A DNA stretch of 64,000 bases from Synechococcus sp. WH 5701 (GCF_000153045.1 NZ_CH724159.1:1413513-1477512), one strand, 5' to 3'; counted from the first letter of the stretch, positions 18,389-28,129 are shown. Numbers and translations: made by a program. Notes: a model not told the origin generated them from the letters alone.

Positions 18389-18912
18389 ATGTTGAAAGGC
18401 AACCAAAAGACACTGCACCGTCAGATCCGCAGCCAATTCCAGCGGAAACGCCACTTCCCCTATTTACAACTGATCATGAGATCAGCCACGGGCGTGCCAT
18501 CACCTGGACGCTCCCCGCCAAACAGGCACCAGAGCAATTCCGCGAGACGTGGAGCGGCACGAGCTGGATCGTGGAGGAGATAGCGATCGGCACCCGCGGC
18601 TGTAAGCCGTTCAAAGCCACGCACCTATTCCTCACCAGCTTGAGCAGCACCCCAAAGACCTTGCTACAACTGGTGCGAGACCGCTGGAGCATAGAGAACT
18701 GGCACTTTTTTCGCAACACCCAGCTGCATGAGAGCGCCCACGGTTATCAGGATAATGGTGCTTGCGCAATGACAACACAGAAGACAGGAACACAGAACCT
18801 GCTGAGGCTGACTAGATTTCAGTTGATCCGAGCCGGTATACAGGCAGTGATGCACGACATCACGACACTGCTGGCGATGGCGCTGTGGCAGCCCAGAACA
18901 AAATCGGACTGA
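18389..18912 (+). pseudogene. Remnant of an ISAs1-type (DDE) transposase
   Basis: Starts with MLKGNQKTLHRQI, continues after a +1 shift near 18470 as HEISHGRAITWTLP, then EEIAIGTRGCKP, LVRDRWSIENWHFF and QNLLRLTRFQLIRAG. The sequence R-x-R-W-x-I-E-N and the KGNQ-x-T-L motif are typical of ISAs1 transposases. The N-terminal half is missing. Confidence 0.65.
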
Positions 18913-18969
18913 TACTTTCAAACAGGCTTGGGTACCAAGGCATAAAAAACCCAAGTATCTGGTTCTAGG

Positions 18970-19978
18970 TGTGATTTCTCACCAGGTCATTCAGCGATCA
19001 GCAGTCGCTGCAGGGATTGCTGAGGGGTGAGGCCACCGAGAGCCATGTGGCACCTGTGGCCATTATAGATCCCCAGATACCGAGGTAGCCAGCGGTTCCG
19101 CTCCTCGGAGGTCTGGTACGCCATGACGTAGGCCCATTCCGCCAGGAGAGTTTTGATGAAACGCTCGGCCTTGCCGTTGGTTTGTGGCGTATAGGGCTTG
19201 GTGCGGATGGGTTTCAGATCCAATGCCTGACAGGCCTTTCGCCAGTCACCGGAGCGATAGGCGGGGCCGTTGTCCGAGAGGATCCGTCGACAGGTGATCC
19301 CCTGCTCAGAGAACCAGCCGACTGCCCGGGCCAGGAACCCAACGGTCGTCGCTCTCTGCTCGTCGGCGAGCACCTCGACGTAGGCCAGGCGGGTGGCGTC
19401 ATCGATGGCGACGTGCACCTTCTCGTAGCCGGCACCCGGTGAGCAGCCTTGACGGCGGTCGCCGGTGATCCGATGGCCGACCCGCTCGAAACGGGCCAGC
19501 TGTTTCGTGTCGACATGGATCATGTCGCCCGGGCGCTCCCACTGGTAGCGCTGCACTGGCTTCTTGGGCTCCAGATTCCTGAGCCGGCCAAGCCCCAGAG
19601 CGTTCATCGCCCGACCAACGGACGAGAGGGGCGCCTTGAGAGCCTTGGCGATGCGGCGGAGCGTGCAGCGCTGATGCCGTAGATCCACAGCCTGCTGCAG
19701 TTGCTGCGGATCGAGCGTCCGCCGCTGGGTGCGGCGAACACTCCGTCGATCCGCCAGTGCCGTTACGCCGCCATCACGGAAACGCGCCAGCCACTTGTAA
19801 GCACTGCGCAGGCTGATCCCGGCTTGCGCCGCAAGGGCCTTGAGCGGCTCGCCCTCATTGAGGTGGCGGCGGATCAGGCGTTCCCGACTGATCGGCGTCA
19901 GTCGGGCATTGGGGTGGCTATGCATGGTGTGTGAGGTCTTGGGACGGGCGGTGACACCCCGACCCTGGCGACCTCACA
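18970..19978 (-). mobile_element. IS481-family insertion sequence
   Basis: About 1.0 kb, the usual IS481 size, with one transposase frame. The likely ends are related imperfect inverted repeats beginning TGTGA (from 18970 inward, and from 19978 inward on the other strand, both with CCAGG about ten bases in). No clear target duplication, so termini are tentative. Confidence 0.75.
18987..19925 (-). CDS. IS481-family transposase
   Basis: 312 residues. An N-terminal HTH (LKALAAQAGISLRSAYKWL) is followed by an integrase core with the DDE triad: GDMIHVDTKQLARF (Asp), CRRILSDNGPAYRS (Asp) and YTPQTNGKAERFIKTLL (Glu). The end reads YNGHRCHMALGGLTPQQSL, typical of the family. The frame is intact, so the element may be active. 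Confidence 0.93.
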   Translation of the reverse strand: MHSHPNARLTPISRERLIRRHLNEGEPLKALAAQAGISLRSAYKWLARFRDGGVTALADRRSVRRTQRRTLDPQQLQQAVDLRHQRCTLRRIAKALKAPLSSVGRAMNALGLGRLRNLEPKKPVQRYQWERPGDMIHVDTKQLARFERVGHRITGDRRQGCSPGAGYEKVHVAIDDATRLAYVEVLADEQRATTVGFLARAVGWFSEQGITCRRILSDNGPAYRSGDWRKACQALDLKPIRTKPYTPQTNGKAERFIKTLLAEWAYVMAYQTSEERNRWLPRYLGIYNGHRCHMALGGLTPQQSLQRLLIAE

Positions 19979-20060
19979 CCCAATCGTCAGCTGAACAACC
20001 TGGTGGGACTACACATCTAGGCTGCTGATGAAGGACAACGCCCCAAGCCAGCTGCAGAAT

Positions 20061-21401
20061 TCAGCGTAACGATGTTTGCCTGTGGGGGTCTAATGCCTGA
20101 CGGTACACCTCGGCATACATCCCGGCGATGCGGGCCGGATGCCACAACTGCTCGGCACGTTGTCGTGCAGAATCGCCAAGAAGGCGCCGCCGCTGGGGAT
20201 TCTCCAGTACCCAGTGGATGGCATCGGCCAGGGAAGCCTGATCAAACGGCTCAGCCAGCGCACCCGTGATGCGATCTTTCACGATATCGACCAGTCCACC
20301 GGTGCGGAAAGCAACCACGGGCGTGCCGCAGGCATGAGCTTCTGAGGCGGTTTGGCCGAAGGCTTCCTGGCGGGAAGGCACCACCATCACATCGGCAGCG
20401 GCGTAGAGCAGCCGAAGGCTGATGTCGTCGTTGAGATGTCCCATGTAGTGGACAGGGAAACCAAGCTCAAGCGCCTGTACTGGTTCAGCCTGCCCAAATA
20501 CAATGAGCTCAATATCTTCTAAGGTCGTACCAATAACTTGTTGGTGCAGCCGCTCCATGGCTTCGAACAACAAGTCTGAACCTTTTCGGAAGTCCGCTGT
20601 GCCATTTATAGCACCAAAGAGAACTAAAGGGCGATCAGGCGGAAGCTGCAAAAGAGCTCTTGCCTGGCCTTGATCAATGGGAGCGAATGCTCGAAGATCC
20701 AGCGGATTTGGAATCACCGTGATGGGCCAATCCCTCATCAATGCACTCCTTTGAGCACAATCAGCTAGCCAGGCTGTCGTACAGACAATCTGCATCGGCT
20801 GGCGCCAGGCACGTTGCTTGCGTCGCCAAGTTAAGCGGTTGAGGTCAGGGCCGCTTTCGTGAGCAGGCCGAGAACATGATGGATAGCCAAGGATGTAGCG
20901 CTCATCACTACTTTCTGACTCCCCTGGGGCAGGTGGACTTGTATAGTGCTCGGCACCGCAAAAAGCCCACTGATCTGGGAGCCGCCAAACAACGGGCTGC
21001 GGCAAACGGCCAATCTCTTCGATCGAAAGGGTGGAGTTTCCCAGCCAGTGAAGCTGGATAAGGTCTATGCCTTGCCGGCGAGCTTGCAGAAGTTCGCGAC
21101 TGAGGCCCGTATCTGGCCACGCGATGGAATGCAGGGAGGTATTAGCGGTTCCAAAACCACGGCACACTCTGTGCGCCAAGCGTAGGCTCAATCGACTCCA
21201 AAGAAAGTTCTGGCCTACAGGAGGACCACCAATGACTGTGGGGTCGTCTGTGAGCTTCTGGATGACTCGGAGCTTTGACTGAACTCCAAGCAGCTCAAAG
21301 TTATCTACAAGAGATCGATGTACTCGATAACCGGCTCGGGCTGCCCCTCCTTGTATGTCCGATGCAGAAACATGAAGAACACTGCTCATACTAACGGTCA
21401 T
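20061..21401 (-). CDS. Glycosyltransferase family 4 (WcaC-like)
   Basis: 446 residues. It begins VLHVSASDIQGGAARAGYR, with the glycine-rich N-lobe loop, then LIQLHWLGN and VVWRLPDQWAFCGAEHY as in colanic-acid WcaC relatives. The C-lobe has LVLFGAINGTADFRKGSDLL and the donor site SRQEAFGQTASEAHACGTPVV with paired Glu. Likely adds a sugar to the repeat unit. The start could also be the Met at residue 5. It stands alone between the IS481 element and another GT4 gene. Confidence 0.88.
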   Translation of the reverse strand: MTVSMSSVLHVSASDIQGGAARAGYRVHRSLVDNFELLGVQSKLRVIQKLTDDPTVIGGPPVGQNFLWSRLSLRLAHRVCRGFGTANTSLHSIAWPDTGLSRELLQARRQGIDLIQLHWLGNSTLSIEEIGRLPQPVVWRLPDQWAFCGAEHYTSPPAPGESESSDERYILGYPSCSRPAHESGPDLNRLTWRRKQRAWRQPMQIVCTTAWLADCAQRSALMRDWPITVIPNPLDLRAFAPIDQGQARALLQLPPDRPLVLFGAINGTADFRKGSDLLFEAMERLHQQVIGTTLEDIELIVFGQAEPVQALELGFPVHYMGHLNDDISLRLLYAAADVMVVPSRQEAFGQTASEAHACGTPVVAFRTGGLVDIVKDRITGALAEPFDQASLADAIHWVLENPQRRRLLGDSARQRAEQLWHPARIAGMYAEVYRQALDPHRQTSLR

Positions 21402-21551
21402 CCTGATAAGGTATTGTCTGGTTTAGTGGATTAAAAACTAATCACCAAGGAGAGACGTCAGAGGCAATAAGAAAGAGCACATCGTCTAGTTTTTATTGCT
21501 GGTGCTCAGCTTAGGGCATGATTCAAAGGCCACAAAGACCATCCAGATTCC

Positions 21552-22679
21552 TTAAACTCTGACTCGCTCAATAATTTTTGCTAACTCATTGATATGCCGA
21601 TCTAGGGAGTAATTGGATAGCGCTCGCTGGCGTGCAGCTATGCCCATTTTACCTGCCAGATCAGGATTCTTCGCAATTCGTATCATAGCATCAGCCATTC
21701 CTTTTACGTCTGACTCTTCAACTAGAAATCCCGTTGAGCCATCAACAACAACATCAGGTATACCTGCATGCTTGGTAGCTATTACAGGAATCCCACTCAT
21801 TTGGGCTTCTATTACGGCAACTGGAATGCCCTCACAATCTCCGTTGTCTGCTTCCAATGAATGCTGAACAAATGCCCTCGATTTCTTTATTTGGGCGGCC
21901 ACATATTCAGGAGGACGAGAGCCTGGAAACTTCACAGATCCTGAGAGACCCAGGGACTGAGCCAACCTTTTACATGGACCTAAAAGGGGACCCTCTCCAA
22001 TTAAAATCAGAGATGCCTCTGGAACATTCTGGAGAACATAGTGAAATGCCAGTATGGTAAGATATGGAGCTTTCTTTTCAACAAATCGGCCAACAGCCAA
22101 GAAGCGTGCAGGCTGATTGGCTGGTCTCGCACTTTCAAATAACAACTCATTGACACCATAGGGATTTAAGAACAGCTTTTCCTCTGTTGCGCCAAGTGAA
22201 ATCAGCTTCTCTCTCATGGCATGGGAGACAACAATTATGGCAGCGGCGGATCGAAAGAGATCTTGATACGATTGATGATACTGGGTTATGACGTCTCTTA
22301 CGTAAGCATCAAAGCCATGAAAATGAACCACCAACGGTATCTGAGCTCGCTTACATGCTGAGATCAGCCAACAGCCGGTTACGCCATACTCTGCAAGGAC
22401 AGCTGTGACTCCCAGGCTACGCAAATGACGCGACAAAAGGAAGTCTCTTAGTTGGTCTCTGAGCGAAGGCGAAAGTCTGGCTATTATCCGGCCCACCAAA
22501 TTAGCCCCGCGCCAAATCGGCGTTCCTTTCTCATCAGTAATCCCCAGCTCTGTCCCATGCCTTGGAATTGTAGTGTAAGGAAGATAGTCTACATGATTTC
22601 GAATAAAAGTCTCAGAGACAGCATTTCGAAGAGGTATAAATATGGCGATTCTGTTAGGATTTGGATGTTGGGTGGCCAC
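21552..22679 (-). CDS. Glycosyltransferase family 4 (WcaL-like)
   Basis: 375 residues. It opens IAIFIPLRNAVSETFIRNHV, the SETF signature of the colanic-acid WcaL group, and carries VVHFHGFDAYVRD, FLAVGRFVEKKAP, LIGEGPLLGPCKRL and a donor segment CEGIPVAVIEAQMSGIPVI. Predicted to transfer a hexose to a lipid-linked intermediate. GC is lower than in the core genome. About 150 bases separate it from the next gene downstream on the same strand. Confidence 0.9.
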   Translation of the reverse strand: MATQHPNPNRIAIFIPLRNAVSETFIRNHVDYLPYTTIPRHGTELGITDEKGTPIWRGANLVGRIIARLSPSLRDQLRDFLLSRHLRSLGVTAVLAEYGVTGCWLISACKRAQIPLVVHFHGFDAYVRDVITQYHQSYQDLFRSAAAIIVVSHAMREKLISLGATEEKLFLNPYGVNELLFESARPANQPARFLAVGRFVEKKAPYLTILAFHYVLQNVPEASLILIGEGPLLGPCKRLAQSLGLSGSVKFPGSRPPEYVAAQIKKSRAFVQHSLEADNGDCEGIPVAVIEAQMSGIPVIATKHAGIPDVVVDGSTGFLVEESDVKGMADAMIRIAKNPDLAGKMGIAARQRALSNYSLDRHINELAKIIERVRV

Positions 22680-22849
22680 GGCAGGAATCCTCCCTCGCTC
22701 ATTTGCAAATCATCCGACAATTAAATCCCAGATTAACATCACTGCAAGTCACGTTCCTGCAGGAGCCCTATTATTTTACACCTGAGTATAGTGTGAGCAT
22801 CGTAGACTTGAACGAAGAATTTCATGATAAGTCTATAAATAATACAGAG

Positions 22850-23740
22850 TCATCGGCGTTTGATGTAGATCAGTCCACAATGATCAAATTCTTTCTCAGG
22901 ACTGGAAGCAAAGTCTTCAATTAATTCAAACCCGTTTTCAACCATATACCTGCCAAGTTCTTCCTTGGAAAAGCGCCATACTGGATAGCATGCTCTGTAG
23001 TAGACTTCTGGATCTGGATGCTGAACAAAGGCATCGTGTTGTCCAATGGGCTTGGTTAGAATCCGATCAAAAGCTATGATCAAAGGCTGTGATACAAAGA
23101 GCCGTCTAAGCAGGGCAAATGGATCGTCGATGTACTGGAGCGATCCACTGAAAAGTGCAGCTATGGGTACAGTCTTCGTGATGTTTTTCAAGGCGTCCTC
23201 AATGCTAGAGAAAAACAGCACTTCGGACGTTTGAAAGTGTGTTTCGCCAAGTCTCTGAAAGATTGGCCGCTCAACAATGTTCCATCGGATGGGTATGTTG
23301 CCTAGTTCTCGGAGTAGCTTCCGGTTTTGAAAGTATGTGACCCCAAAACCACCACCAAAGTCAATAATATCAAGCGTTGCCTTTTGATGAGATAGAGTTA
23401 ATATGAGGAATGCTAAGATCGTTTCAGAATAAATTATCTTTTCTCTGAGCAAACCGTCCTGTTCAAATGCCCCACGGCCATCCCGTACTTGGAGGGCAGA
23501 ACCTAATGTCTTCTGGGTTATTTCTTGGGAATCCCAACCATCTCCTGCGCATGCTGCGGCCTCTTTCCATGATGAGAATGGGCCCTCAAAGGCTACGGTT
23601 CTAGTGTCATTGTTATTCGCGTTGTGGAGGGATCTACTTCGTTTGATTTGATGTCCAATCTTCCAAAGGGCTGGAGGGATTAGCGATTTTAACAACGCCT
23701 TGGTTTTTGGCATGCGTATAGTGTTGTTGAGGTCTATCAA
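22850..23740 (-). CDS. TIGR04325-type putative methyltransferase, intact copy
   Basis: 296 residues. It matches the cyanobacterial/leptospiral family of putative SAM methyltransferases by FEGPFSSWKEA near residue 50, TQKTLGSALQVRDG, LDIIDFGGGFGVTYFQN (SAM-binding glycine loop) and WNIVERPIF. The C-terminal half has ALFSGSLQYIDDP and the ending LIEDFASSPEKEFDHCG. The family is found in O-antigen and surface-glycan loci; the acceptor is unproven. A close relative at 28196-30323 is split by an insertion sequence. The start could be the Met at 23713. Confidence 0.82.
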   Translation of the reverse strand: MIDLNNTIRMPKTKALLKSLIPPALWKIGHQIKRSRSLHNANNNDTRTVAFEGPFSSWKEAAACAGDGWDSQEITQKTLGSALQVRDGRGAFEQDGLLREKIIYSETILAFLILTLSHQKATLDIIDFGGGFGVTYFQNRKLLRELGNIPIRWNIVERPIFQRLGETHFQTSEVLFFSSIEDALKNITKTVPIAALFSGSLQYIDDPFALLRRLFVSQPLIIAFDRILTKPIGQHDAFVQHPDPEVYYRACYPVWRFSKEELGRYMVENGFELIEDFASSPEKEFDHCGLIYIKRR

Positions 23741-24040
23741 AGTTTAAGCAACCCCTGCCTCATGGATTTACACCAACACAGGGGACGCAAGCTGCTGCGG
23801 ATTCTTCACCGCCCCTGGCAAATACCAACAATGATTGTGTGGAACTACCTCGGCTTTTGGTGGTGAACGCGGCCAAAATTGACAGGAGAAACTTTCCAAT
23901 AAGAAAATGGGCTCCCTACGTAGACTTTGCCGAAGTAGGCCGGATATTATTCAATCCAGAATGCGTTGGCTATTCCGATCTGAATAGATGCTTGACAGTC
24001 TAGCGTTGAAATAGATTACCTTACTAATTATGAGTACAGT

Positions 24041-24241
24041 TCAGGAAAACCTGCTATCGCACCGTTGCCAAGACTTGACGACTAGACTAAACTCATCAAG
24101 AATATCTAATACGGCTAAGGCATTGTTCTGTGCGGTCATATTCTGAACGCTTAGTTTTCCTCGCTTGGCGATAGAGGCTGATTCACCTGGACTTTTTAGA
24201 ACATTATGAATTTTATCCACCAGTTGGCTGGAGTCAAGCAG
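24041..24241 (-). pseudogene. C-terminal remnant of a lost glycosyltransferase
   Basis: Directly after the stop of the upstream glycosyltransferase, the same frame stays open for 66 codons to 24041. It reads LLDSSQLVDKIHNVLKSPGE and ALAVLDILDEFSLVVKSWQ, the sort of C-terminal helix seen in GT4 enzymes. Because the preceding gene already has its own C-terminal helix, this looks like the tail of a second enzyme whose body was deleted. The remaining 23741-24040 shows no gene. Confidence 0.5.
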
Positions 24242-25549
24242 TCAGACACCGCCACATCTTGGTCGTGCATTCTTAACTGCATCCAGGCACTGAACGATGC
24301 TTCCGCTTATGTCTAGATGCTTATTGGCAAAAGCAAGGCATGAGTACTGGTAATCATGCTGACTACCAATAATGGAGTGCATGGAAGCTACTAAGCTTTC
24401 TGTTGTTGGTATGCATAAACCAAGTCCGTGAGAAGAAACATATTTAAGTGAATCAAAGTCTGATGTTATTACTGGAGTTCCCAGGTAGACGCTCCTGAGG
24501 ATTTTTCCTGATGACAAACCCATTTCTGTCATGTTTTTGCCAGTATCTCTATAGAGAGCCAAGGTACAACTTGATTGAGTGATTAGTTGGTCTAGACTTT
24601 CGGGTTCAATTTCATGAGTAATGCATATAGGCTTTCTTTGGCAGTGAGCACTAACAAGTTTATCAAGGAAAGGTCGTTGGAAGGGGGAGTTGCCACGGAT
24701 AACCAAGTGATAGTCCAACGGCCAGCTATCGTACGTCTTTAGGATTTCATCTATCATGTTATGAGATCCAATCCCCCCAAAGAAGAGAATAATCTTGTCG
24801 CCAATGGGGACTCCAAGCAGAGAGTGCCATCTTTCGCGAGGAATATTGCATTCACTCCTTATCTTAGCACTTAAATTAAGGCTCTGTACGTGTTTATGAG
24901 AGGTATTCAGTGGCACCTCCCTAGCAAGTCCATAGAACCTATTGGAATCGGGGACCACGATTAGATCTGCCTCAGTTATAGCTTGTCGTTCGTAGCTTGC
25001 CCACTGGTTGATTGGCCAACAACTAGGATACTCGTCACTGAATATGATTTTCTTGCATTTATTCACGAAGGATGCCATCAAGCTCGCGCACAGGCCAACT
25101 TGCCCCATGCTCAAGACTGCGTCATAGGGTTTAGATGTGAATAATTTCTTCGAAAAATAAAGCATGAGTCTGGTAGGTGAGCTAATGACGTTGTCTGGCA
25201 AGTAAGTCAAGCTTAGTCTTTCGTCTACGTATGCTTGATATTCTTGGCAAGGTAGCTCTCTTATGTATAGGTCGACAAACCCTTCATTCTTCAGTTCGGC
25301 AATAATGTTAAATGCGAATGGCATAGAGATTAGGCCACTTCCGCCTTTGTATGGACGAGAACATAAAACCAAATATCTTGCCTGACAGCTTGTGGTGCAG
25401 TAATCTTTCTTGCTATTTCCAATGCGATGATAAAGCAGCCTTAGGATATGCCAAGAAACCTTGCTTGCAAGAATTAGTTCAGATATCTTGTTGAGATAGA
25501 ATCTTGTATTCAAATAAAAACCACCGATCACGCTTTTTGCTCTCGTCAC
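24242..25549 (-). CDS. Glycosyltransferase (GT-B like)
   Basis: 435 residues starting one base beyond the upstream aminotransferase stop, so translationally linked. C-lobe features are readable: KIILFFGGIGSHNMIDEILK, YHLVIRGNSPFQRPFL, and LGTPVITSDFDSLKYV; the middle has EADLIVVPDSNRFYGLA. An N-terminal part with LVLCSRPYKGGSGLISMPF resembles family 4-type enzymes only weakly. Probably the transferase for the sugar made by the operon's aminotransferase. Donor unknown. Low GC. Confidence 0.72.
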   Translation of the reverse strand: MTRAKSVIGGFYLNTRFYLNKISELILASKVSWHILRLLYHRIGNSKKDYCTTSCQARYLVLCSRPYKGGSGLISMPFAFNIIAELKNEGFVDLYIRELPCQEYQAYVDERLSLTYLPDNVISSPTRLMLYFSKKLFTSKPYDAVLSMGQVGLCASLMASFVNKCKKIIFSDEYPSCWPINQWASYERQAITEADLIVVPDSNRFYGLAREVPLNTSHKHVQSLNLSAKIRSECNIPRERWHSLLGVPIGDKIILFFGGIGSHNMIDEILKTYDSWPLDYHLVIRGNSPFQRPFLDKLVSAHCQRKPICITHEIEPESLDQLITQSSCTLALYRDTGKNMTEMGLSSGKILRSVYLGTPVITSDFDSLKYVSSHGLGLCIPTTESLVASMHSIIGSQHDYQYSCLAFANKHLDISGSIVQCLDAVKNARPRCGGV

Positions 25550-25550
25550 T

Positions 25551-26678
25551 TTAACTGTATTCTAAACTAGAATGAAGAGCGCGTGAAACCAGCTCTTGTT
25601 GAGAATCAGTGACGCATATGCCAGAAGGAATATAGAATCCCTGCCTGGCGATCCGTTCGGCAGTTCCCAGCCTAATTCCTTTGAATAGTCCCATGTTTTT
25701 GAAGACTGGCTGTTCATGCAATGGCCAAAAGAATGGCCTTGTCCCTATGCCTTTTTCGCCAATAGCTGTCATCATCTGCTTGGCATTGAACTGCCTTTCT
25801 TCGCAAAGTACAATACCATACACCCAATAGATATTAGTTGCATAATCGGTTTGCGCGAGTGGTCGCTGAATCTCTCCGTCAAGATCCTTCAGAAGAGAAC
25901 CATATTTAAGTCCGGCATTTCTCTTTCGTTCGATAGTTCGACTCAAGCTCTCAAGCTGTGCCACGCCAAGAGCAGCCTGAAGATTGGTAAGGCGATAGTT
26001 CCATCCCAACTCCTCATGCACAAAGCGTTGCTCGCTCTGAAAGCATAGATTGCGTAAGCTGCGGCAACGTTCGGCAAGCGCTGGGTCATTGGTAACGACC
26101 ATGCCACCCTCACCAGTTGTAATGTGCTTGTTTGGGTAGAAGCTGAAGGTGCTGAGATGCCCAAACGAACCGCAGGGCCTACCCTTGTAGGTTTGACCAA
26201 TCATCTCCGCTGCATCCTCGATGATCGCAAGCTGATACCGCTCAGCCAATGCCAGGATGGGATCCATATCCACAGGCAGTCCGTAAATGTGTACCACCAT
26301 GATGGCGGCCGTTCGGTTTGTGATCGCGGCTGCCACCTGATCGGGCACCATGTTCCATGTAAGAGGATCACAATCCACCACTACTGGGGTGGCTCCCGCC
26401 CGCACGACTGCGGCGGCACACGAGATAATCGTAAAGGTGGGCAGGATAACCTCGTCTCCAGGTCCCAACTTGAGAGCAGCTACTGCGATATCAAGAGCAG
26501 CACTGCCATTGGAACAGGCGATCCCATGGCAACGATCAACTCGCCTGCTGAACTTCTCTTCAAATTCAGCGACAAACGGACCCTCTGATGAGATCCAGCC
26601 CGTCTCTAGGCATTGGAGCACAAGCTCTTTCTCACGTTCGCCAATTATCGGTTCGTTGACGGGGATGAAATTGCTCAT
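25551..26678 (-). CDS. DegT/DnrJ/EryC1-type sugar aminotransferase (perosamine synthase-like)
   Basis: From ATG 26678 (overlapping the upstream stop as ATGA) it is 375 residues, normal for the family. It opens FIPVNEPIIGEREKELV; the PLP site is intact: SNGSAALDIAVAAL binds phosphate, IIEDAAEMIGQTYKG holds the Asp, and SFYPNKHITTGEGG the Schiff-base Lys. The last motif is like GDP-perosamine synthases. It would aminate a nucleotide-linked 4-keto sugar using glutamate. GDP-4-keto-6-deoxymannose from Gmd is one possible substrate, so the enzyme could compete with Fcl for it. Substrate is inferred. Confidence 0.88.
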   Translation of the reverse strand: MSNFIPVNEPIIGEREKELVLQCLETGWISSEGPFVAEFEEKFSRRVDRCHGIACSNGSAALDIAVAALKLGPGDEVILPTFTIISCAAAVVRAGATPVVVDCDPLTWNMVPDQVAAAITNRTAAIMVVHIYGLPVDMDPILALAERYQLAIIEDAAEMIGQTYKGRPCGSFGHLSTFSFYPNKHITTGEGGMVVTNDPALAERCRSLRNLCFQSEQRFVHEELGWNYRLTNLQAALGVAQLESLSRTIERKRNAGLKYGSLLKDLDGEIQRPLAQTDYATNIYWVYGIVLCEERQFNAKQMMTAIGEKGIGTRPFFWPLHEQPVFKNMGLFKGIRLGTAERIARQGFYIPSGICVTDSQQELVSRALHSSLEYS

Positions 26679-27421
26679 GTTTTTCGAAGCACAAGGCAAA
26701 GTCCCCAGGTGGCTTCAGATGGTTCGGCACCTGTGAGCCATTCTTCCGCGGAGAGCCGTTCAAAGCCAGTAAATCCTGCAAGGAGGTCGAGTTCCGGAAG
26801 AGAGAAATGACGCATCGGGTGGACTTCGGTAATCGTTTCCAGTTTCCCTGTCCTGATGTTCTGAGCGAGCACCGTATAATTTACATCCACGCGGTTTTCG
26901 TTAGTGTGAATGTCCGGTTCAGCAATCCGGATGATGGAGAGGTCATGAGCCGACAGTCGTTTGATGCGAACGGTTGGTCGTTGCATTGCAACGGCAGGGC
27001 TGTACCAGACATCGAAAACAAAGAGACCACCCGGTGAGAGATGACGAGCTGCATTGGTAAACACAGCACTCACATCTGAGTTGCTGATCTGGTAGCTCAC
27101 GACGTGGAAGAGTGAGAGCACCGCATCAAAACACCTGCCTATTTGGAGGCTGGTGATGTCTCCGTGTTCATAGGTAAAGCCCTGTGTTGCAGACACTCGG
27201 CTCAGCATGCTGGTACTTCTTTCAATACCATGCACTTCGTATCCCTCTTTAGACAGCAGGCAGGCATGCTGGCCTGTGCCACAGCCAAACTCAAGCAATT
27301 TCTTTCCTGATATACCATGCTTATGGAGCAGGCTATGGAGATATGCCACCTCGGCCCCGTAGTCCTTGTCGGTGTAGAAAAGGTCGTAATAGCGACCAAT
27401 TGTGCCGAATGGGCTGCTCAT
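26675..27421 (-). CDS. Class I SAM-dependent methyltransferase
   Basis: 248 residues. The glycine-rich SAM loop is LLEFGCGTGQHACLLSKEGY, followed by the acidic strand VHGIERS, and the post-motif EHGDITSLQIGRCFDAVLSL. The rest (LSPGGLFVFDVWYSPAV) is the standard Rossmann continuation. Starts and stops overlap both neighbours (ATGA at 27418 and at 26675), so it is part of a four-gene operon. Likely methylates a sugar or sugar-amine; the precise acceptor cannot be read. Confidence 0.87.
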   Translation of the reverse strand: MSSPFGTIGRYYDLFYTDKDYGAEVAYLHSLLHKHGISGKKLLEFGCGTGQHACLLSKEGYEVHGIERSTSMLSRVSATQGFTYEHGDITSLQIGRCFDAVLSLFHVVSYQISNSDVSAVFTNAARHLSPGGLFVFDVWYSPAVAMQRPTVRIKRLSAHDLSIIRIAEPDIHTNENRVDVNYTVLAQNIRTGKLETITEVHPMRHFSLPELDLLAGFTGFERLSAEEWLTGAEPSEATWGLCLVLRKT

Positions 27422-27882
27422 GATTCGAGCCTCACTTGGCTGGCCAGGATGCCTTGGAAACGAGTCTTGTCTTGTTCTCCTGCATACGGTCCTTGCTTCA
27501 CTTCAATCATCTCGGCTTCTTCAAGCATTTCAAAGCCATGCCCACCATAGGCAAGCAAAATAATGTCACCACTTTCTAGTATAGTGGATTGCAAATATTC
27601 TTGAGCATCAGTGTAAAAGTCTACTCTTACTCTGCCTGAGCGGATGAAGAGCACCTCTTTTGTGTACTGCACCTCACGGGGAACTGGGTTGTGGACGTGG
27701 GGTGGAATGACATAGCCTTGGGGCCGGTTCATGTAACCTAGCTGTTGGGAAAAATCACTAGGCGTAAAGAATTTAATCCCTTCGGCCTTATAGCTGTCGC
27801 GAAGAATAAGTGCGAGCAGAGTGCTTCCATCGTAGAATTCCTGGATCATTTCGCTAAGTGGCAATTCACTTGAATTTGGCAT
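27418..27882 (-). CDS. Cupin-fold protein of a sugar-modification operon
   Basis: 154 residues. A cupin barrel is visible: GYVIPPHVHNPVPREV gives the metal-binding H-x-H, then EVLFIRSGRVRVDFY and ESGDIILLAYGGHGFEML. The ending KQGPYAGEQDKTRF is frequent in small cupins placed beside DegT aminotransferases and methyltransferases. It could be a sugar epimerase/isomerase or a binding protein; the role is not established. First gene of the operon, so the promoter lies in 27883-27960. Confidence 0.7.
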   Translation of the reverse strand: MPNSSELPLSEMIQEFYDGSTLLALILRDSYKAEGIKFFTPSDFSQQLGYMNRPQGYVIPPHVHNPVPREVQYTKEVLFIRSGRVRVDFYTDAQEYLQSTILESGDIILLAYGGHGFEMLEEAEMIEVKQGPYAGEQDKTRFQGILASQVRLES

Positions 27883-27994
27883 TACACTCCTGATAGGATA
27901 GAGGCTACAAGATGCAGGAGCTTGCTAATTTCCGCAGGCAAGACTTTCATTATAAGTGGCTTGCCTTGGAGAATATGTTTTTATTTTGCATCGG

Positions 27995-28129
27995 TTAAAC
28001 TATGGCCCTCGGCACGACTTTCTTTGGGATAAGCTGGATTCCAGACTCTTTCGCTTCATATGCGGAAATATTGACATCACTGATCATTTTCACGGCCTCT
28101 GCCAGTGGCGCTGAGTCATCAGGCGGCAT
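27995..28129 (-). pseudogene. C-terminal remnant of an unknown gene
   Basis: A 44-codon minus-strand frame, MPPDDSAPLAEAVKM to QLIPKKVVPRAIV, with strongly protein-like composition. An in-frame TAG lies just upstream, and another frame upstream reads GIQGLVDGALDSLMK, consistent with a frameshifted longer gene. Family not recognised. The rest of 27883-28195 has no gene apart from the promoter of the cupin operon. Confidence 0.35.

Noticed and set aside
18128..18583. A 151-codon plus frame
   Set aside because: Its first two thirds are antisense to the IS1182 remnant; only the last part belongs to the ISAs1-like remnant and is listed there.
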